A stretch of DNA of 64,000 nt from Apteryx mantelli (Eukaryota > Chordata > Aves > Apterygiformes > Apterygidae), in assembly GCF_036417845.1 (NCBI RefSeq), contig NC_089980.1:64540501-64604500 (forward strand), written 5' to 3'. Numbering within the stretch: the first letter of the stretch is position 1; every line of letters begins with the position of its first letter. Positions 1-13,780 of this stretch are shown one piece after another. The notes under the pieces are model-generated. The model worked only from the letters and a program-made list of their open reading frames with translations. It was not told the DNA's origin and did not search any database. The position numbers were made by a program, and so were the translations under genes.

Positions 1-2080
1 GCTCAGAATTAAATGTTTTCGCTTTCAGTTGTAAAGATCTTTCTCCTAAATTTCCTTATATTGTATTTTCTAAATGTTCAAAAGACTCAAAATGATTTTT
101 TTATCTTCTTTTTGTTGTTGCTTTGTTCGAAAACATTTTTCAATTTGTCCAGACTGCAAGTGAATTGAAAATTCAGTTTTCCATAGTTTGTTCTGTTGAT
201 AGCTGACTTTGTGCAAATAATGTCATCTATGTTTCAGTTTCTCTTCTTTAAAATGATAACAACAGTCTTTCTTTCTAACCTTTTTTCTCTCCTTTGCTGT
301 TTGAGGAGAGACTGTCCCTCACTATACTGAGGAATCATGCATGGCACAGTGGAATGCACATCTTCAAAGTGCTATTGGGCTGTATATAATAATAACTTTA
401 GTATAATTTGAGTGGAAGTAAACAGCCTTCTCTTATACTTAATAATTATGTGAATGATGAGAACCAAAAACTTGATCTGGAGCATGTATTTTCCCAGAAG
501 TTGTTCTCCATATGTTTAAAAGTGAATAATGTTTTCATTTTACTCTTGTGGAGCAACCATTCCAGCTTCAAACTACTTTGTATTGACCTTATTTTCATAC
601 TGGAGTTAATATGTTGTCATCTTGGTTTTCGTTAAACTGCATGTAATCTTCACTTTATTAAAGTGTGATTCCCTCAAGTTCAGAGATACAGAAATCACAA
701 TGGCATGTGCAATATTTTGAGGTAAAACTGACTTTTCTGTGCTCTGAGCAATATTTTCTTATTTAATAATTTTAAGATTCTTCCCACAGATAAAAAAATC
801 TGGTTTCTTAGTGTAATTCATGCCTATAAGCTCTAGCAGTAAACATCAGACAAAAATAGAGCAGCAACATTAAAAAGGACTGGAATTCATATATACATGA
901 TATTCACCTAAGAGAGACATGAGTTTTATCTGGCCTTGGATAGTGTTGTGATTGTACAGAACAGTCACCCAGAGGTTACAACACAGGGCTATATCCTGCT
1001 CCTAACTTTGCTTTGGGCTTACTTTGCAATCTTTGGTAAGTCACCAGAACGTTTTGCAGACCCAGGTATTCACATGTAGAAGAATAAGAATGATAACATC
1101 TAGTTATCATCAGCTGTGAAGTTCTGTTTTTTGACTGCATTTGAGATCTAGTTCTTCAGGGTGTGCATTGCTAGGTGCTCAGTGTCTGTAGACTAAAATT
1201 AATTTTCACAGTTCTCAGTAAGATATGCACAGTATGTTGCAAAATAAACTCCGTAAGTGTAAACAACCTTGCTGGGTTGCCTGATTCACTAAGCGAATCA
1301 AAATGCCTATGTAAAAACTTTTGATGAGGTTGACTTGGTACACATTTGTCTCATTGGACATGATCCAAAGCTTATTTAGCTCAGTGATCAGTGCAAAGAT
1401 TCACTGCATAAGTTTCAGATTAGGCTGTGTATCTTAGCTGAACCCTTTCAACCATTCCCCTCTTTCAGACAACTTCATCTTCATTTACGTTTTACTTGAT
1501 TCTTGCCACATCTTAGCTCTCCCCTTTTGCTTCCAAGTGCCTGTGGCAAGTTGCATCTTTACTCTCTTCAGAAATACTTTTGTTGTGTTCTGAGTCCAGG
1601 AACTCTCTAACTAACATCTAACTTGGATTGTTTAAAAATAAAGAGTCCAAATAATTATTCTCACAATAAGTGGTATGCAATTCTGTTCACAAAGTATAAT
1701 ACAGCCAAGAAGTAAGGCAATGGATGACCTGAAACTTTATCTAGATCACTGATTCTCATCTTGTGTAGCTGAGCCTCACATAAAAAAAAGCCTTCCCAAG
1801 GCACAGAGTTCCTTGCCAACTGAGTCCAGCTCCTGTCTCGTTCCCACCTGCTAACTGGGGCTGCTGCCTTGTCTCCTCAAGGATGCCCTCCAGATGTGCA
1901 GTGCAGAGACAGCTGAGCTGCCCTTGCACACAGCTTATAACTTGTGAGTGGTGTGGCAAGGAGCTCTTACTTACCATACAGAGTTTCTGCTGCTATAACT
2001 AATTTACATTGTGGGAAGTCAGATCACAACAAGTGGATGTCAGCATGCTAGAGAGTAGTAGAGTAATATTATAAATAAAG

Positions 2081-2261
2081 ATAATCATAACCTTGTCTTG
2101 CTCTGAATTGACACAGAGGCGGAAAAAGCTTATCAGAACAGATGGCTTGATGTACACAAATAATATTTTGTGCATATGTGATGGGACATGACAGTCCTTA
2201 TTGTTTCACACACAGAGATTTTGATGGGAGAGGCAATATGAAAAGTTTTGAACTATGAACA
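2081..2261 (+). repeat. Diverged direct repeat, copy A
   Basis: This copy aligns with 3,674-3,854 in the same orientation, at roughly 70% identity by eye with few gaps. Shared blocks include ATAATCATAACCT, AAAAAGCTTATCAGAACAG, ACAAATAAT, TTTGTGC, TCCTTATTGTT and TATGAACA, in the same order and spacing. Weaker similarity seems to extend some tens of bases to either side. There is no open frame, no A-tail and no clear target-site duplication. It could be an old local duplication or two copies of an ancient interspersed repeat. Confidence 0.8.
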
Positions 2262-3204
2262 AGGCTTTATCTGCAAAGCCCCTGAGTGGAAACATAGCAT
2301 GTAGGAATAGATTCCCTGCTGATCTTGTTACATCAGCTACACAAACAACATAAGTGAAGCTGACAAAAGTTCTCCTCCTTCTGTACAGCTGCCTCTGCCA
2401 AGGGGTTTTGGTTGCATAGTGTTATCTAGTAAGATGACATAAGACACTGCAGCACCAGCTGACACTGCTATCCTGTGCAGCTCATGCTAGACCTCAGGCC
2501 TGAGCAGCAGAGTCTGGACACATCTGAAGTTCCTCCACATCCCAGAGGATTCAGATCCGTCTTTAACCTTGGTAGTTCACAGTTAAAGTCAGCCTGGAAA
2601 AACAGCAACCATAAATGATTAGTCATTTTCAAACTAGTCGTCAAATATTTGGCCTGACTGCTGTGAAACTAAAACTTATCCCACTAAGAATTCAAATGCT
2701 TTGCTCTTCTCTCTGCTCCAAATGTTTTTACATTGATAGCTGTCTACCACAGCAATAGCTGACCTAGCATCAGCAGAAGATCCTTTCCCTATTTTAGCCA
2801 ACAGCAAAGCATTTAGTGAGGTCAGGGAGACAGAATAATAGTTTAGAAAAGATTTTTATTAATAAAACAGAAATATTAGCATCCTTCTTTTCTCCAAAAG
2901 TGATACTGCTGTACAAATAAAGTCATAAAAGTGATGGTGAAAAAACAAAGGGCAAAGAACAGAGCTTGTCTGAAACGTAAAACTGAAAGTTAGTAATGAA
3001 TTGGTTTTGCTATTGCTGATCATAAAAGCAGAACCTTCCTCCTGTCTGGAGATCTTGTGCCTTTTTATGTAGGTTGGGATACTCTTCTGTGCACATTGTC
3101 ATCAAGGAGAAAAAGAACCTGAACTCTGAACTCAAAGTATTTCAGATTAGTTTAGAAAAGAGAAAAACTGTCATACCTATATTCAGGAGAATGAGAGAGA
3201 TGGG

Positions 3205-3222
3205 AGATAGAATCACAGAATC
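3205..3222 (-). repeat. Possible CR1 3' tip (very short)
   Basis: The sequence AGAATCACAGAATCAC is the reverse complement of the terminal octamer-like repeat of CR1 LINEs (GATTCTGTGATTCTGTGA, seen intact at 51,417-51,434). The adjacent bases do not clearly continue into CR1, so this may be only the last few bases of an old insertion, or chance. Confidence 0.3.
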
Positions 3223-3673
3223 ACACAGACAACCAGAGTGTTGTTAATATTGTATTTGCATTTTTCATGAGCATTGGTTGGCTCTTGGGGGACAAAAGAT
3301 CACAGAAATGGGAGATATGTAACTGTTGTTTGAATGAAAATATATTTTAATTCCACACATTTCATAAGGATTAGGCACAAGTTTGCTTTCATCTGTTTTA
3401 GACATTTGAAATATTATCACTGCCTGGCAGTTCTAACATGAAAAATATTTAATTAACAGTATTATGGCTCTCTTCACCTGGCTCCCGACTACAACTTAAC
3501 AATTGGACTTCGGCACATAATGAAATGAAAAAAACTTCTGCAGGTAATGAAATGACAATGCACTGTAACAATATGATAATTAGATACGGCAACAGTGTTT
3601 CAGTCTTATGTAGGTTAGGTCATATTGAGAAGATGTCAGATTACAGGAGAGAATTGGAATATTGTGAATGAAA

Positions 3674-3854
3674 ATAATCATAACCTGGTCTTTCTGTGAA
3701 TTTATATATGGATGAAAAAAAGCTTATCAGAACAGGGGCCCTGATCAATACAAATAATGATTTGTGCCTGTGCAGTTAGACATGATATCCTTATTGTTCC
3801 ACGCTCATCGTGTTTGGTGGAAAATGTAGCATAAGCAGTTTTAAATTATGAACA
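3674..3854 (+). repeat. Diverged direct repeat, copy B
   Basis: This is the second copy of the element at 2,081-2,261, about 1.6 kb downstream in the same orientation. It contains a small inverted repeat, ACAAAT-AATG-ATTTGT, which is partly lost in copy A. Insertions and deletions between the copies are only 1-2 bases, so both seem to have diverged mainly by substitution. I do not recognise the family. Confidence 0.8.
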
Positions 3855-6800
3855 CTCTTTAGAACTGAGGGAGTAATTGATTGATTCAGATAACTACAGC
3901 TACATCTCTTAACAACTAAAATCAGGAAACGTGATTAGTTTACAGAGGAGAACTGGAATCAGAGGAAGATTTACACTTTCTGCAGACTTATTAAACCTTA
4001 CGAGACTCATTTTACTCAAATCATTATTAAATAGAAATAGGTTCCTGCAGCCTTGTTTTAATTTAAGAGTGACAAAGCTGAGAAACATGGTATACAAGCA
4101 AAAGCTTGCAGAGAATAAACGAATGATTACATAAAGAAATTAGACCCTCTGGTGTGAAGTTTCATATCTGCACAGTCTGCTCATTACATTTCACAGCAAT
4201 CCTACAATTCAAGAAACCAATTGTCAAGTGGGTAAGAGTATGTGAAGCAAGGCCTGTCATTCAAAAGAGAAGACATTCCTAGTCCTGCTAGTCATTCCTA
4301 GCAGGAAAGAGCGGCAAAAAGAAAGGACAATCACGTCTTGTTCATCAGCTACAGAATGGATTTGTTTCAGTGCAAATAAGCAGAGCTGTAATGGAATAAC
4401 AACCTATCAGTAAGTCACGCTGTGTGGAAATGATTTTAAATGGTTCCATGCCTATTGTACAATCTCTCTTCAAATAATATGCTGCTTAAATTCATTGGGA
4501 ACATTTCCTTTTTAGAATTCCCTTTTCATATTATATCCACGAGCCATTCATATCAGTGAATGAGTTTTTATTCATTTGCCAAATACAAAACAAAATAAAA
4601 TGGATTAATAGATATGTGCTTTACATTGTATATCATCATTATATACACTATACAATGTACATAATCACTGTATAATTCTGCTTGAATTGTCCATTGGCAA
4701 AATTGTTTAGATTGTGAACTTTGTAGTGTAGAAGTAGTGTCTTCCTCAGTTGTCTTCTATATGCAGAAATACAATGTAAGTTATAAGCAGTTATGATGGC
4801 AGTAACTTCCCCTTGTAACTGTGAATATTTCCACTGCTGTGAGGTGCTTCTCCACTGGGATTCTGTGGGCATCACTAAGGAGATGTGAGGTTTAATTATA
4901 TGCCTTATATACACTACAATCTATAGTTACAGTCTTTGTACATGTGCTGCATGAACTGAAGAAACAATGATTTAAGCATTTCATGTTTGAACTGTTTAAA
5001 ATACGATAGCATATACCAGTAGCTCAAAACTAATGATTTTCACGACTGCTGAAAATTCTTATATTGTGAGGAATGGAAAATGGAAAACATAGATGTGATA
5101 AAGTGATAGCTTAAGAAAGGCAGAGATGGTGAATTCAAACTTTAAACAATATTTAATGGCTCAAGAAGGATTTAAATTTAGAATCCAATTTTATGGAGAA
5201 TTCAGTGGTATGTTTTGATCACAGTGAACTGTTCAGAAGAACAGCAAGCATAGCATCAGATAGACAGTGGATGGGCCTGCTAGTCAATGATAAACTGGGA
5301 TAAGGTCGAGATAACTTCACTTCTTGTCATGCTTTTTAGGCAGGATTGTTCTAGTGTGTTAGCAATCTCCGCTAAAGGCCAGAGTTTCCTTTTATGTAAC
5401 CATTATGGTTGCTCAAAATGTCTACAAATCAAAGCACATATCATCTAATTTTAAATTTTAAAGTCTCATCAGAAAAATCTCTGGGGCATAGACCACATCA
5501 AACCCAATTATCTGCCTCCCAAAAGATGAAGGGTGGACTAATTATCTAGCTGAGCTGTTATGCCACGAACATGTAAATTTTAAACGAGTCCAAGAAATTT
5601 GACCACTTTTTGAAATTCCTTTGAAAAATATGCACTCCAGAGATACTGAGGCTCACCAAACATTTATCATACAGGGATTATCATATGAGTTTTCACATTT
5701 ATTCTGTAACAAGTCTGACTGAACTAAATTATAAAAACCAACAGACATATTTTATCAGAAAATCTTAAGGTTATAAACTCCATGACACCAGGCACTGGTA
5801 GTAAGGTTCTTCATTTCTAGACTGTCTTTTCAAATCAAACTTCTGACATTATTTTGTGTCTGAAAACCATTGGCATTATTGGCCAGTTTAGCAACATGAG
5901 AGTTGGAAGAAAACTGTTTATTTTCATTTACCTACCCAAAGATTTTATACTGCCTTTATCACTGCAAGTATCCGAGCAGCCTTCATGTAAAAGCCAGAAA
6001 GAGCAAAATCTCTTTATGGAACTGGAAATATTTTTGCCCTCTCAGAGATAAAAGGCCTTCTCTTGCTGAGGGATTTTTGTAGGGAAGGAATATTGCTTCT
6101 GGTTTGCCAAGGAAAGATGGCCTACATGTTTACACTGTCTAAATGTCCCTTTGCCCATCAGTCCCTCCCATAATAGCTTTTGAACAAGGTGGTTCATTCC
6201 AGTTATATACAAAAGTGAAAGGAGAAGACACATTACAGAGATAAATAAGTTCCAGTAAGTTTTACAAGAGTCGGGAGCTGGATTTGGGGTACTTGCTCAA
6301 ACCTCACCAAGGAAAAGCAGACCAAATTCATCCAGTCACACATTCAATTTGGCAGCAGTGTGCCAGTCAGCCATCATATCTGTTCTGACCTGACAGATAA
6401 CACATGCATAGCTCCATGCTAGGCATAGCCTGTGTGTTTTTTTCCCCAGTGGGTATGCTGTAGGTGTTATAAGGAAGAACTGCGTTTTTTGAAGGGAGGA
6501 GCGCAAAACGTTAAGATAACAAAAGATGCATCTCCATCAGGTTTCATTAATTCATTGAAAAGTTTGTTTACTTCAGGTATTTGTTTTTATTGCTTCAGGG
6601 AGAACCCTCTTTTGCCTGTCTGGACTTCTATTTTCTGGTTGAGTTTTTTTTGAATACCATTGCTGTGAGTGTGAACAGGTATTTTGAATGCTCAAAACAG
6701 CAAGCAAAGTCGATGAAAGCTGGGGCTGCTCACCACTTCCAAGAGGAAAGTGGTGTGAACCAGGGGAATGAGCACTGGACTGGGCCCTCATTTCCAGTTC

Positions 6801-9800
6801 TAGCAATGTTATTGATTCTCTGCATGGCCTCCAGAGAGGGATTTTTTTCCACTTCCATGGACATTAAATGGAAATAACAAAATGCATTTCATCTCATAGC
6901 AGAGATATAATCATTAATGTTTATGATTCACTAGGGCACTACTGTGATGAATGCTCTAGAAAGGATCATGAGGAAAGGAATAATTCTTCATTCATTACAT
7001 GATGCAACCACTAGTTTAAGTAATGAGGACAAAAATACTGAACAGACGTTGCACTCTGTAAGCACACCACACTACATTGAATGAAGCTGGGAATGGATGC
7101 ACTAGAAAAAACAGATACAGTCACATTATTAAGCATTCTATCATAATGCACATCCACGGTGCCAAATGAAGATTGCATGGGCAGCCTCAGTTCCAGCATT
7201 TCATAACTTTGAACACTTGGCTTTTCAAACTGAACATTATTTCTTAATGCAGACATTTTGGTGGATTTTGTATGTAATATGTAAAATTGTATTGTGCAAA
7301 AAATGTCCACTTAAAAAGAAAGCCAAAAGTCACACCAACTGGTTGTATTTCACATTATGTGGAAGTGGCACTACTTGCTGGCATACTAAACAGAGAAGTC
7401 AAGAGATCACTAGATGATCATTTCTTCAATCCAGCAGATGAGTAGCATGGGAAAAACTCCTATTGCTGCACGTGGTCTACTGGTAATCTACCTGTAGACT
7501 TTGCTCTCTCAGCACTCATTTAACAAAGCACTTATACACATTAGCTTTGATGCATGACTCTTGAGTAGCACCTCGGCCTACCTGGATCAACTTGTATGTT
7601 TGAAACTAAGTATATCCCTACATACTTTGTTGGATCAAGACCATTCTTTGAGTCTAGTATTTTCCAAAAACTATTAAATTTGCTCCAACCACTGCCACAC
7701 CTTTTAAAATAGATCTCCACTGGACTTAACAGATATAAGCTACAGCAACATTGGAATTAAAATCAAGAGTTTTGAAATATATTATTATTTTCAAAAATCA
7801 GAATTGCTCTTAGGTCAAACCACTCAAATTTCAAACATCCTGGCTATTTTTCTTAAGGGAAGAAGCAGAATAGTAGGCCAATTGAAAAAAAGAAAGAAAA
7901 AAAAAGGACTTGAGAAGGCTTCTTTGAAGTAGTTTATAAGAGGCTGCCAGAAGAAATGTTTTCATTTAGGAGAAGAAAAAGGAAAAGAAAAGAAAGCCTT
8001 TGCTGGTACCTATGACTTGTCATGTGCCAAACTGCTCTTTGAAAAGACTGTTTATGCCTGCTAAGATTTAATACATATCTGAGAAACAATTTCCTGATAG
8101 AAAACTCTCTGATCTGCAAGGCATATATAAGCACATATAAGAAAAGCTGTTTGCTAGGTACAGCAAAAGGAAGTAATGTTGACTGTAGCTTTGGGACATT
8201 TTAAACAAACACCTTCGGTTCTAAATGTTCTATAGGAAACCTATACTGCTCACTGTGACGCTCGCCCTCTCTACTCTTCCTTAAGTGTTTTTTTCCTCCT
8301 GCCAAAGAGGAACTTCTGTGTGTTGCGTCTATTACAGCAAGAAACTGCCAAAGCACCTCAAAAGGACCAATAGTTGAGCTCTATAAGCAGCCAGCTTGTC
8401 CTTAGGAAGAAAATGTATGTCATGCGGAAGCTATGTGTGGAGATCTTAGTATCTCCATCACAGACACAAATCACAGGCACAGAGCAGCAACAGCACGGAA
8501 ATGAGTGGATTTGTGCTTTGTGGCCCACAAAATTTCATCCCATCAAGTTTGCTGTGTGGAACATTTGAAATTGGGTTAACATTTGAGAGTTATGTCTGTG
8601 ACAAAAGTGGTTAGGCATCCTTAAAATTGTTGAGATGGCAACTAGTAATTAGAGGATTAAAATAAGCAAACAAGTGAACAAACCACAGACTGCAGCCTTT
8701 CTGAATTAATCAGGAACATTTTGTTCCTATAAATGAAACGACAGATTAGGTGATGCTGCCTGAATTGTAAACTAAACTGAGTATCTCAAAAAGATATTTA
8801 GAGAAGTTAAATTTCTTTAGTAGAATATCCTAACAAGGAGAAAAAAGAAGAAAAGTAAAAAAGAGTAAGCAAAGAAAGATAAATAGGTAGTGACAGAAAA
8901 TCAGTAGAAATACTTTTAGGCTACAACATTTTTCCTGTCTTTTATCAAAATTAGGATATGGGCCAAGGATTCTAGGATATCAACCACATGTCAGACTAAG
9001 CATTTTTGATTGATAGGTTTTCACCTAAAGATTTGCAAAGAAAAGTTAGTATAATTATTCCTATCTTACAGATAGGGAACCTTCAACAGAAAGAGGTAAT
9101 GACTTTTTCAGCATTACACAGCATGTTAGTAGCAGCTGTGAATAAAATAGAAAATAAGATTCTGGATTCTTAGTTTGACCTTTTACACCATGTTGCCTTC
9201 CTAGAAATGAGACATGACTCAGGATTGAGGGACAGGGAAAGATTGTGATTACTTGTTTTGATGAATCTCTGATGAATTTTATTCAGGGATAGAAATAACA
9301 AGAAGATACATCGTGTTCCCTTCCTGCCTTCATTGTGAAGCTGGTACAAGTGTTTCTATGCCTTTTGTGGTTTTGGCTAGTTTTATTTGTGTGTTTTGGG
9401 GCTCTCTTCACGATATGACTACTTTCTGAAACCAAAGATTCTGGCATAAGGCACAAATGTGTACATTATCTTCTCTTTATTTCTCTCTTCCTCTGTCCCT
9501 TTTTTTTATTTTTAATTTCTTGAAAATTGGCAGTAATTGAATATATCCCATTTCTTCCAGATTTGCTTGCAGTGTTACTTGGTCCAACTTTAGGAATTCA
9601 CCATACTCACCATCTTTTCAAATTTCACTGTCATCTCTAAGCTGTCCTAGGAAAATCAACCATGCTGAGCTGAAGTGCTCTTGGATGAAAGCTTCTTCCC
9701 TCATCCAAAGAACCCTAGGAAAACATTTACCATCTTCCAAATTCCTAGACTAAAAGGCAATTGCTGTTGCCTAACCAAGCATGATTAGTCACTTCTAGTA

Positions 9801-12800
9801 AGCTTAGAGACCAATGTCTGTTTGAAATCTTAAAGCAAATCAAAAGCTTGTTCATAGGCTGCTAGGGAACCATCATGACTGGACTGTGAGATGTCTGTGC
9901 TGAATTAATTGCTTCTGAATTTTGTAAAGTGGTAAAGTGTAAAGCCTGGGACATTATCTCTGACATAAATAGACTGTGCTCACAGAACAGAAAATATTTG
10001 CTAATAAAGGGATTTGCTATGTAACTAATGTTACCGTGGTGAGATGGAGAGCAAGATAAAGGTTGTAATTGCTTTCCAAGTTGTCTAGTTGGAAGAAGAA
10101 TCTTAAGACCTAAATACATAATCTGGCAGCAGTTTTATGTACTCCATTGGCAGTAGTTTGAAAACTAGTAAATAATAATCCGTCATTATTAATCCCTAGT
10201 ATAATTTGATAGCAGAGAATAAGCCAGATGCACTTTTGCCTTATTATTGTACAGCTGCTCATTGCTGCTCCTGGAATCAGCAACATATATGTCCTAATGT
10301 TCAGCCTTGGATGATTGTTATTCAGTTTGCAGAAAAATTCCAGAAATACTGATCTTAAATTGTTTGGGGATCTCTCATTTGTTTAATGAGATCACCTCTC
10401 TCACCACTTAGTTATGGAGCCCAATGAATTAAAAAAACAAACAAGCGAAAAACAATGAATTGGGGCTTTTGAAATATTAGGTATGGATAAGTGTACAATT
10501 AATTTTTCTTAAATCTTGCAACTACCTTTTAGAAGAATATATCATGAGTGTTAAACACAACTTTTCAGCTGCCAGAACTTCTGTCTAGAGTCAACTCTTT
10601 ATCCCCTATTATGTTCAGAGGATTTAGAAATATATGGGCAATGAGTTCTCCATAGATTATTTAGAGTTTGAGGGATTAATGCTGCACCTTAGGCAGTCTG
10701 ACTGTAGCTTATATTTAACTATCTATTGGTAACAAATGCAGAAGATAGGAAGTGGTGTTTTAGATGAGCCCCAAACAGAAATAAAATCATGGAAAAGTAA
10801 TGAATATCTATAGTGAAAAGTAGTAAAATGTACATAGATCAGCAGTATAATGATGAAAATTGTCACTGATCATATCAGTCATGCCAGTCTGTAGGACAAG
10901 AATGTCTTGGGAGCTGACCAGAGCAAGGATAGATAAACTATTGTCTTTGTACCTCAGCTGATCAGTCAGCTGGCAAAAACTCTCAGCCCAGCTTCCTGCT
11001 GCCAGCTCTCTCTGGATTGAGTGGCACTGCTGTTCAAGAAGGATCTGCTGAGCAAGGCACATACTGCCAGGGGCAGGTCAAGAGCTGGAGCACAGTGATG
11101 GAGTACACACTCTAGAGAGAAAATGGCTTCAAGGACACTCTGAACCTGCACACAAAAATATAAGTGAAAAGAAGGTCCTGATCAGTGACTGAAGAACCTT
11201 ACATCTATTTTGTCGGCACATAAAGGCAGAGTGCTTTGGGAATTAATCCCAGCTCCATTGTCACATACTCACAGAAGTCACACACTACATCTCTACTCCA
11301 AATACGCTACTTCCACTCCTATCTGTAAAGAATGGTGAATGAAAAATACCCCAATCTGGTGTCATTTTGCTACTGTAGATATATTACACCTAAAGATCTT
11401 TAAAGTAAAAGAAAGAATACCAAATTGATGTCTCAATGGAGAAAATACACCGACAGGGAAAAAGTAGGACATTATCTTTTTTTTTCCTATAGTTGGGAGT
11501 GGTGCCATACGTCTATAACCATTATGCAAACACCTACAGAACTGAGTGACTACTAGCCACTAGCTACTAGATTTCCCAGTAATGAAGGTGTGGAATCACC
11601 ACTGCTGTTCTTCAGGTTGCTTTAAACTTAAGCAAACCTTAACCATGACAGGTGTCTGCCTCAGGCTGGATACTTCTATAACTTGTCCAACTATTTCTTG
11701 ATATGAAATTAGAGAAGAAAAATGACTGTCCCAAATTAAGGAAAATTACTGTAATTTGACTGCAGTTTAGAATGCCCATGCTCAAACAGTAGGGTCTTGA
11801 AAACTGACAGAGGGGTACCACAAACTGAACTTTGCATCTCCATATCAAACTGTCAAAAGTGGTCTTGAGCCTCTGAGACACTTCAGTCCAGACATTAATT
11901 TTAGCATCTGGCAGCTAAAATTACTGTTCGAAAGGCACCTAGTGACAACCAAAATTCCACCATAAAATTCCACATAAATTAGACTGAAGCTAATATTCAC
12001 TTCAGTCATAATGTGACTTGCTACAGTACCTGTGCTCATGATCTGTTTAAGGCACAGCAATAGCACTAAATCCAAAACAAAATACAATAAACACGGTTAC
12101 TTTCATTCAAAACCTTTGCCTTTTGGAATGGTACTAGAGAAAGGAAAGGGTATTTTCACCTCTCCTGTTACAGGTGTGAAACTGCGCAGCAAAGGAAGCA
12201 GCTGAACCTGTGATGAGTGAATAAGTATGATGCATATTTATGTTTACTTGCATATTATTAGCTATGTTTGCAGCTCTGTAATATTGATCTTCATTTTGTG
12301 TTGTTTCACCATAGAAACTAAAAATCTGGCTGCATGTGATTAATCTTATGTACGTGAATAACCTCTAGAATTTAGATTGGATGGGGTGACTCACAGTGTC
12401 CGAAGTTCTGCACATGCTTAGATGTGTAAGCAAAATGGTGAGTTAGTTTAACGTACTTTAAGGAATGTCACAAAACACTTTTTGTTACAATATTTCTATT
12501 TTGCTCCATGAGTAATACACAATAAATGATACTACTTTTAAAGGGTCATTATAAATGAAACAAGCTTTAGCTAGTTAAAATGAACTATATGGATCAATAT
12601 GGATTTCTTGAGAGTAGTGCCCAATTTTCACTCATGTCACTTTAAATATCTATACATCTATGTATCTTTATATCTAAGTCACATTTTCCTGTGGTACAGG
12701 AAAAGTACGCTTACCAATAAAGATGAGCTAAGAATGATAAGGATTTCAGATAAGAATGATGCAGAACCTTATGCTGACTCACCCATGTAAACATAATAAT

Positions 12801-12849
12801 TGAGAGTTTCCAGTGCTTTCCTGTACTTCAAATTTCAGAACTGGTTAAA

Positions 12850-13780
12850 AGCATATGAAAAATGTTTGCCCAGGGTAGCTAGTGTCTGGGTGGTACCTAT
12901 TGCAGAATCCTCCCTTGCCCAGCTACCAATGCTATCAATCACTGCTAAAGTAAATCCTCTCACCTCACCCCTACCTTTGCTGCTCGTAGTCCTTAATATT
13001 TGGCTGTAGGTGCCATTAGTCACCATCAGGGTAGGCCACTGCCTAGTCTTAGGACTACCTCTATGGAGAAAAGTGATCAAAAAGACCCTGACTTTGTGAA
13101 GCAGACAGGGAGGTACTGTAGATGAAATGTGTGGGCCCTTCTGTTCCCTTCCAGCACATGGCTTGGGAGTACTGAGGAGTACTTGAGGGGGACTAGTGAG
13201 TCTCCCTTGGAAAAGGGGGTGGGGGAAATTTGGGGAAATAAGGTGCCCTAACAAACTGGAGTGGACAGCTAATAAGGAAAAGATTCCTGCTGCTACACAC
13301 AGCACTTCCCTCAGTGTCTCACGGACTATTCCATCTTGCTTCCCTGAACCTCAGACAATTACTGCCCCCCTTCCTGGCCCTCAGCCTTCAGACCAGCACC
13401 GACTCTCTAAGATTTACTCTCATTTTGCCATAAATCTGCCCATCAACGACACTCCTGGGGAGCATTGCACTGGCTCTCAGCTCAGAGTACTGAACTATAC
13501 CTATGTACATTATATATCTTCTTCAGGATGCTGAATCTGTTCTCGTTATTTGCAAAGAGGAAAAAAATATTTGCAGTGGAGAGACTTCAGAAGTTCTTTC
13601 TTTCTTTCTGTGATCTGCCTAGATGTAGATTTACTGAAAGGAGGCAGGGAAGTGTCCAGCAGAGCTTTAGTGCTTTCACTATTACCTGCCCCACATCATG
13701 TGATGCAGTCACAGCCAGAGGGCTAGACAGTCTCTCAGTCCCTTTCCCAGCCCCAGCAGCATGATATTCATTCATTCACT
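12850..13780. other. Unexplained GC-richer block in AT-rich DNA
   Basis: Base composition is visibly richer in C and G than in the flanks, and long open frames overlap on both strands: about 156 codons on minus at 12,835-13,305 and 112 codons on plus at 13,196-13,534. The minus-strand frame has no ATG at its 5' end and neither translation shows a domain I know. It could be a degraded mobile element or a conserved noncoding block. I see no LTR pair or poly(A) tail. Confidence 0.35.

Noticed and set aside
12835-13305. 156-codon minus-strand open frame as a gene
   Set aside because: It has no ATG at the start, no recognisable domain, no promoter or splice context. The block is kept only as an unexplained composition feature.
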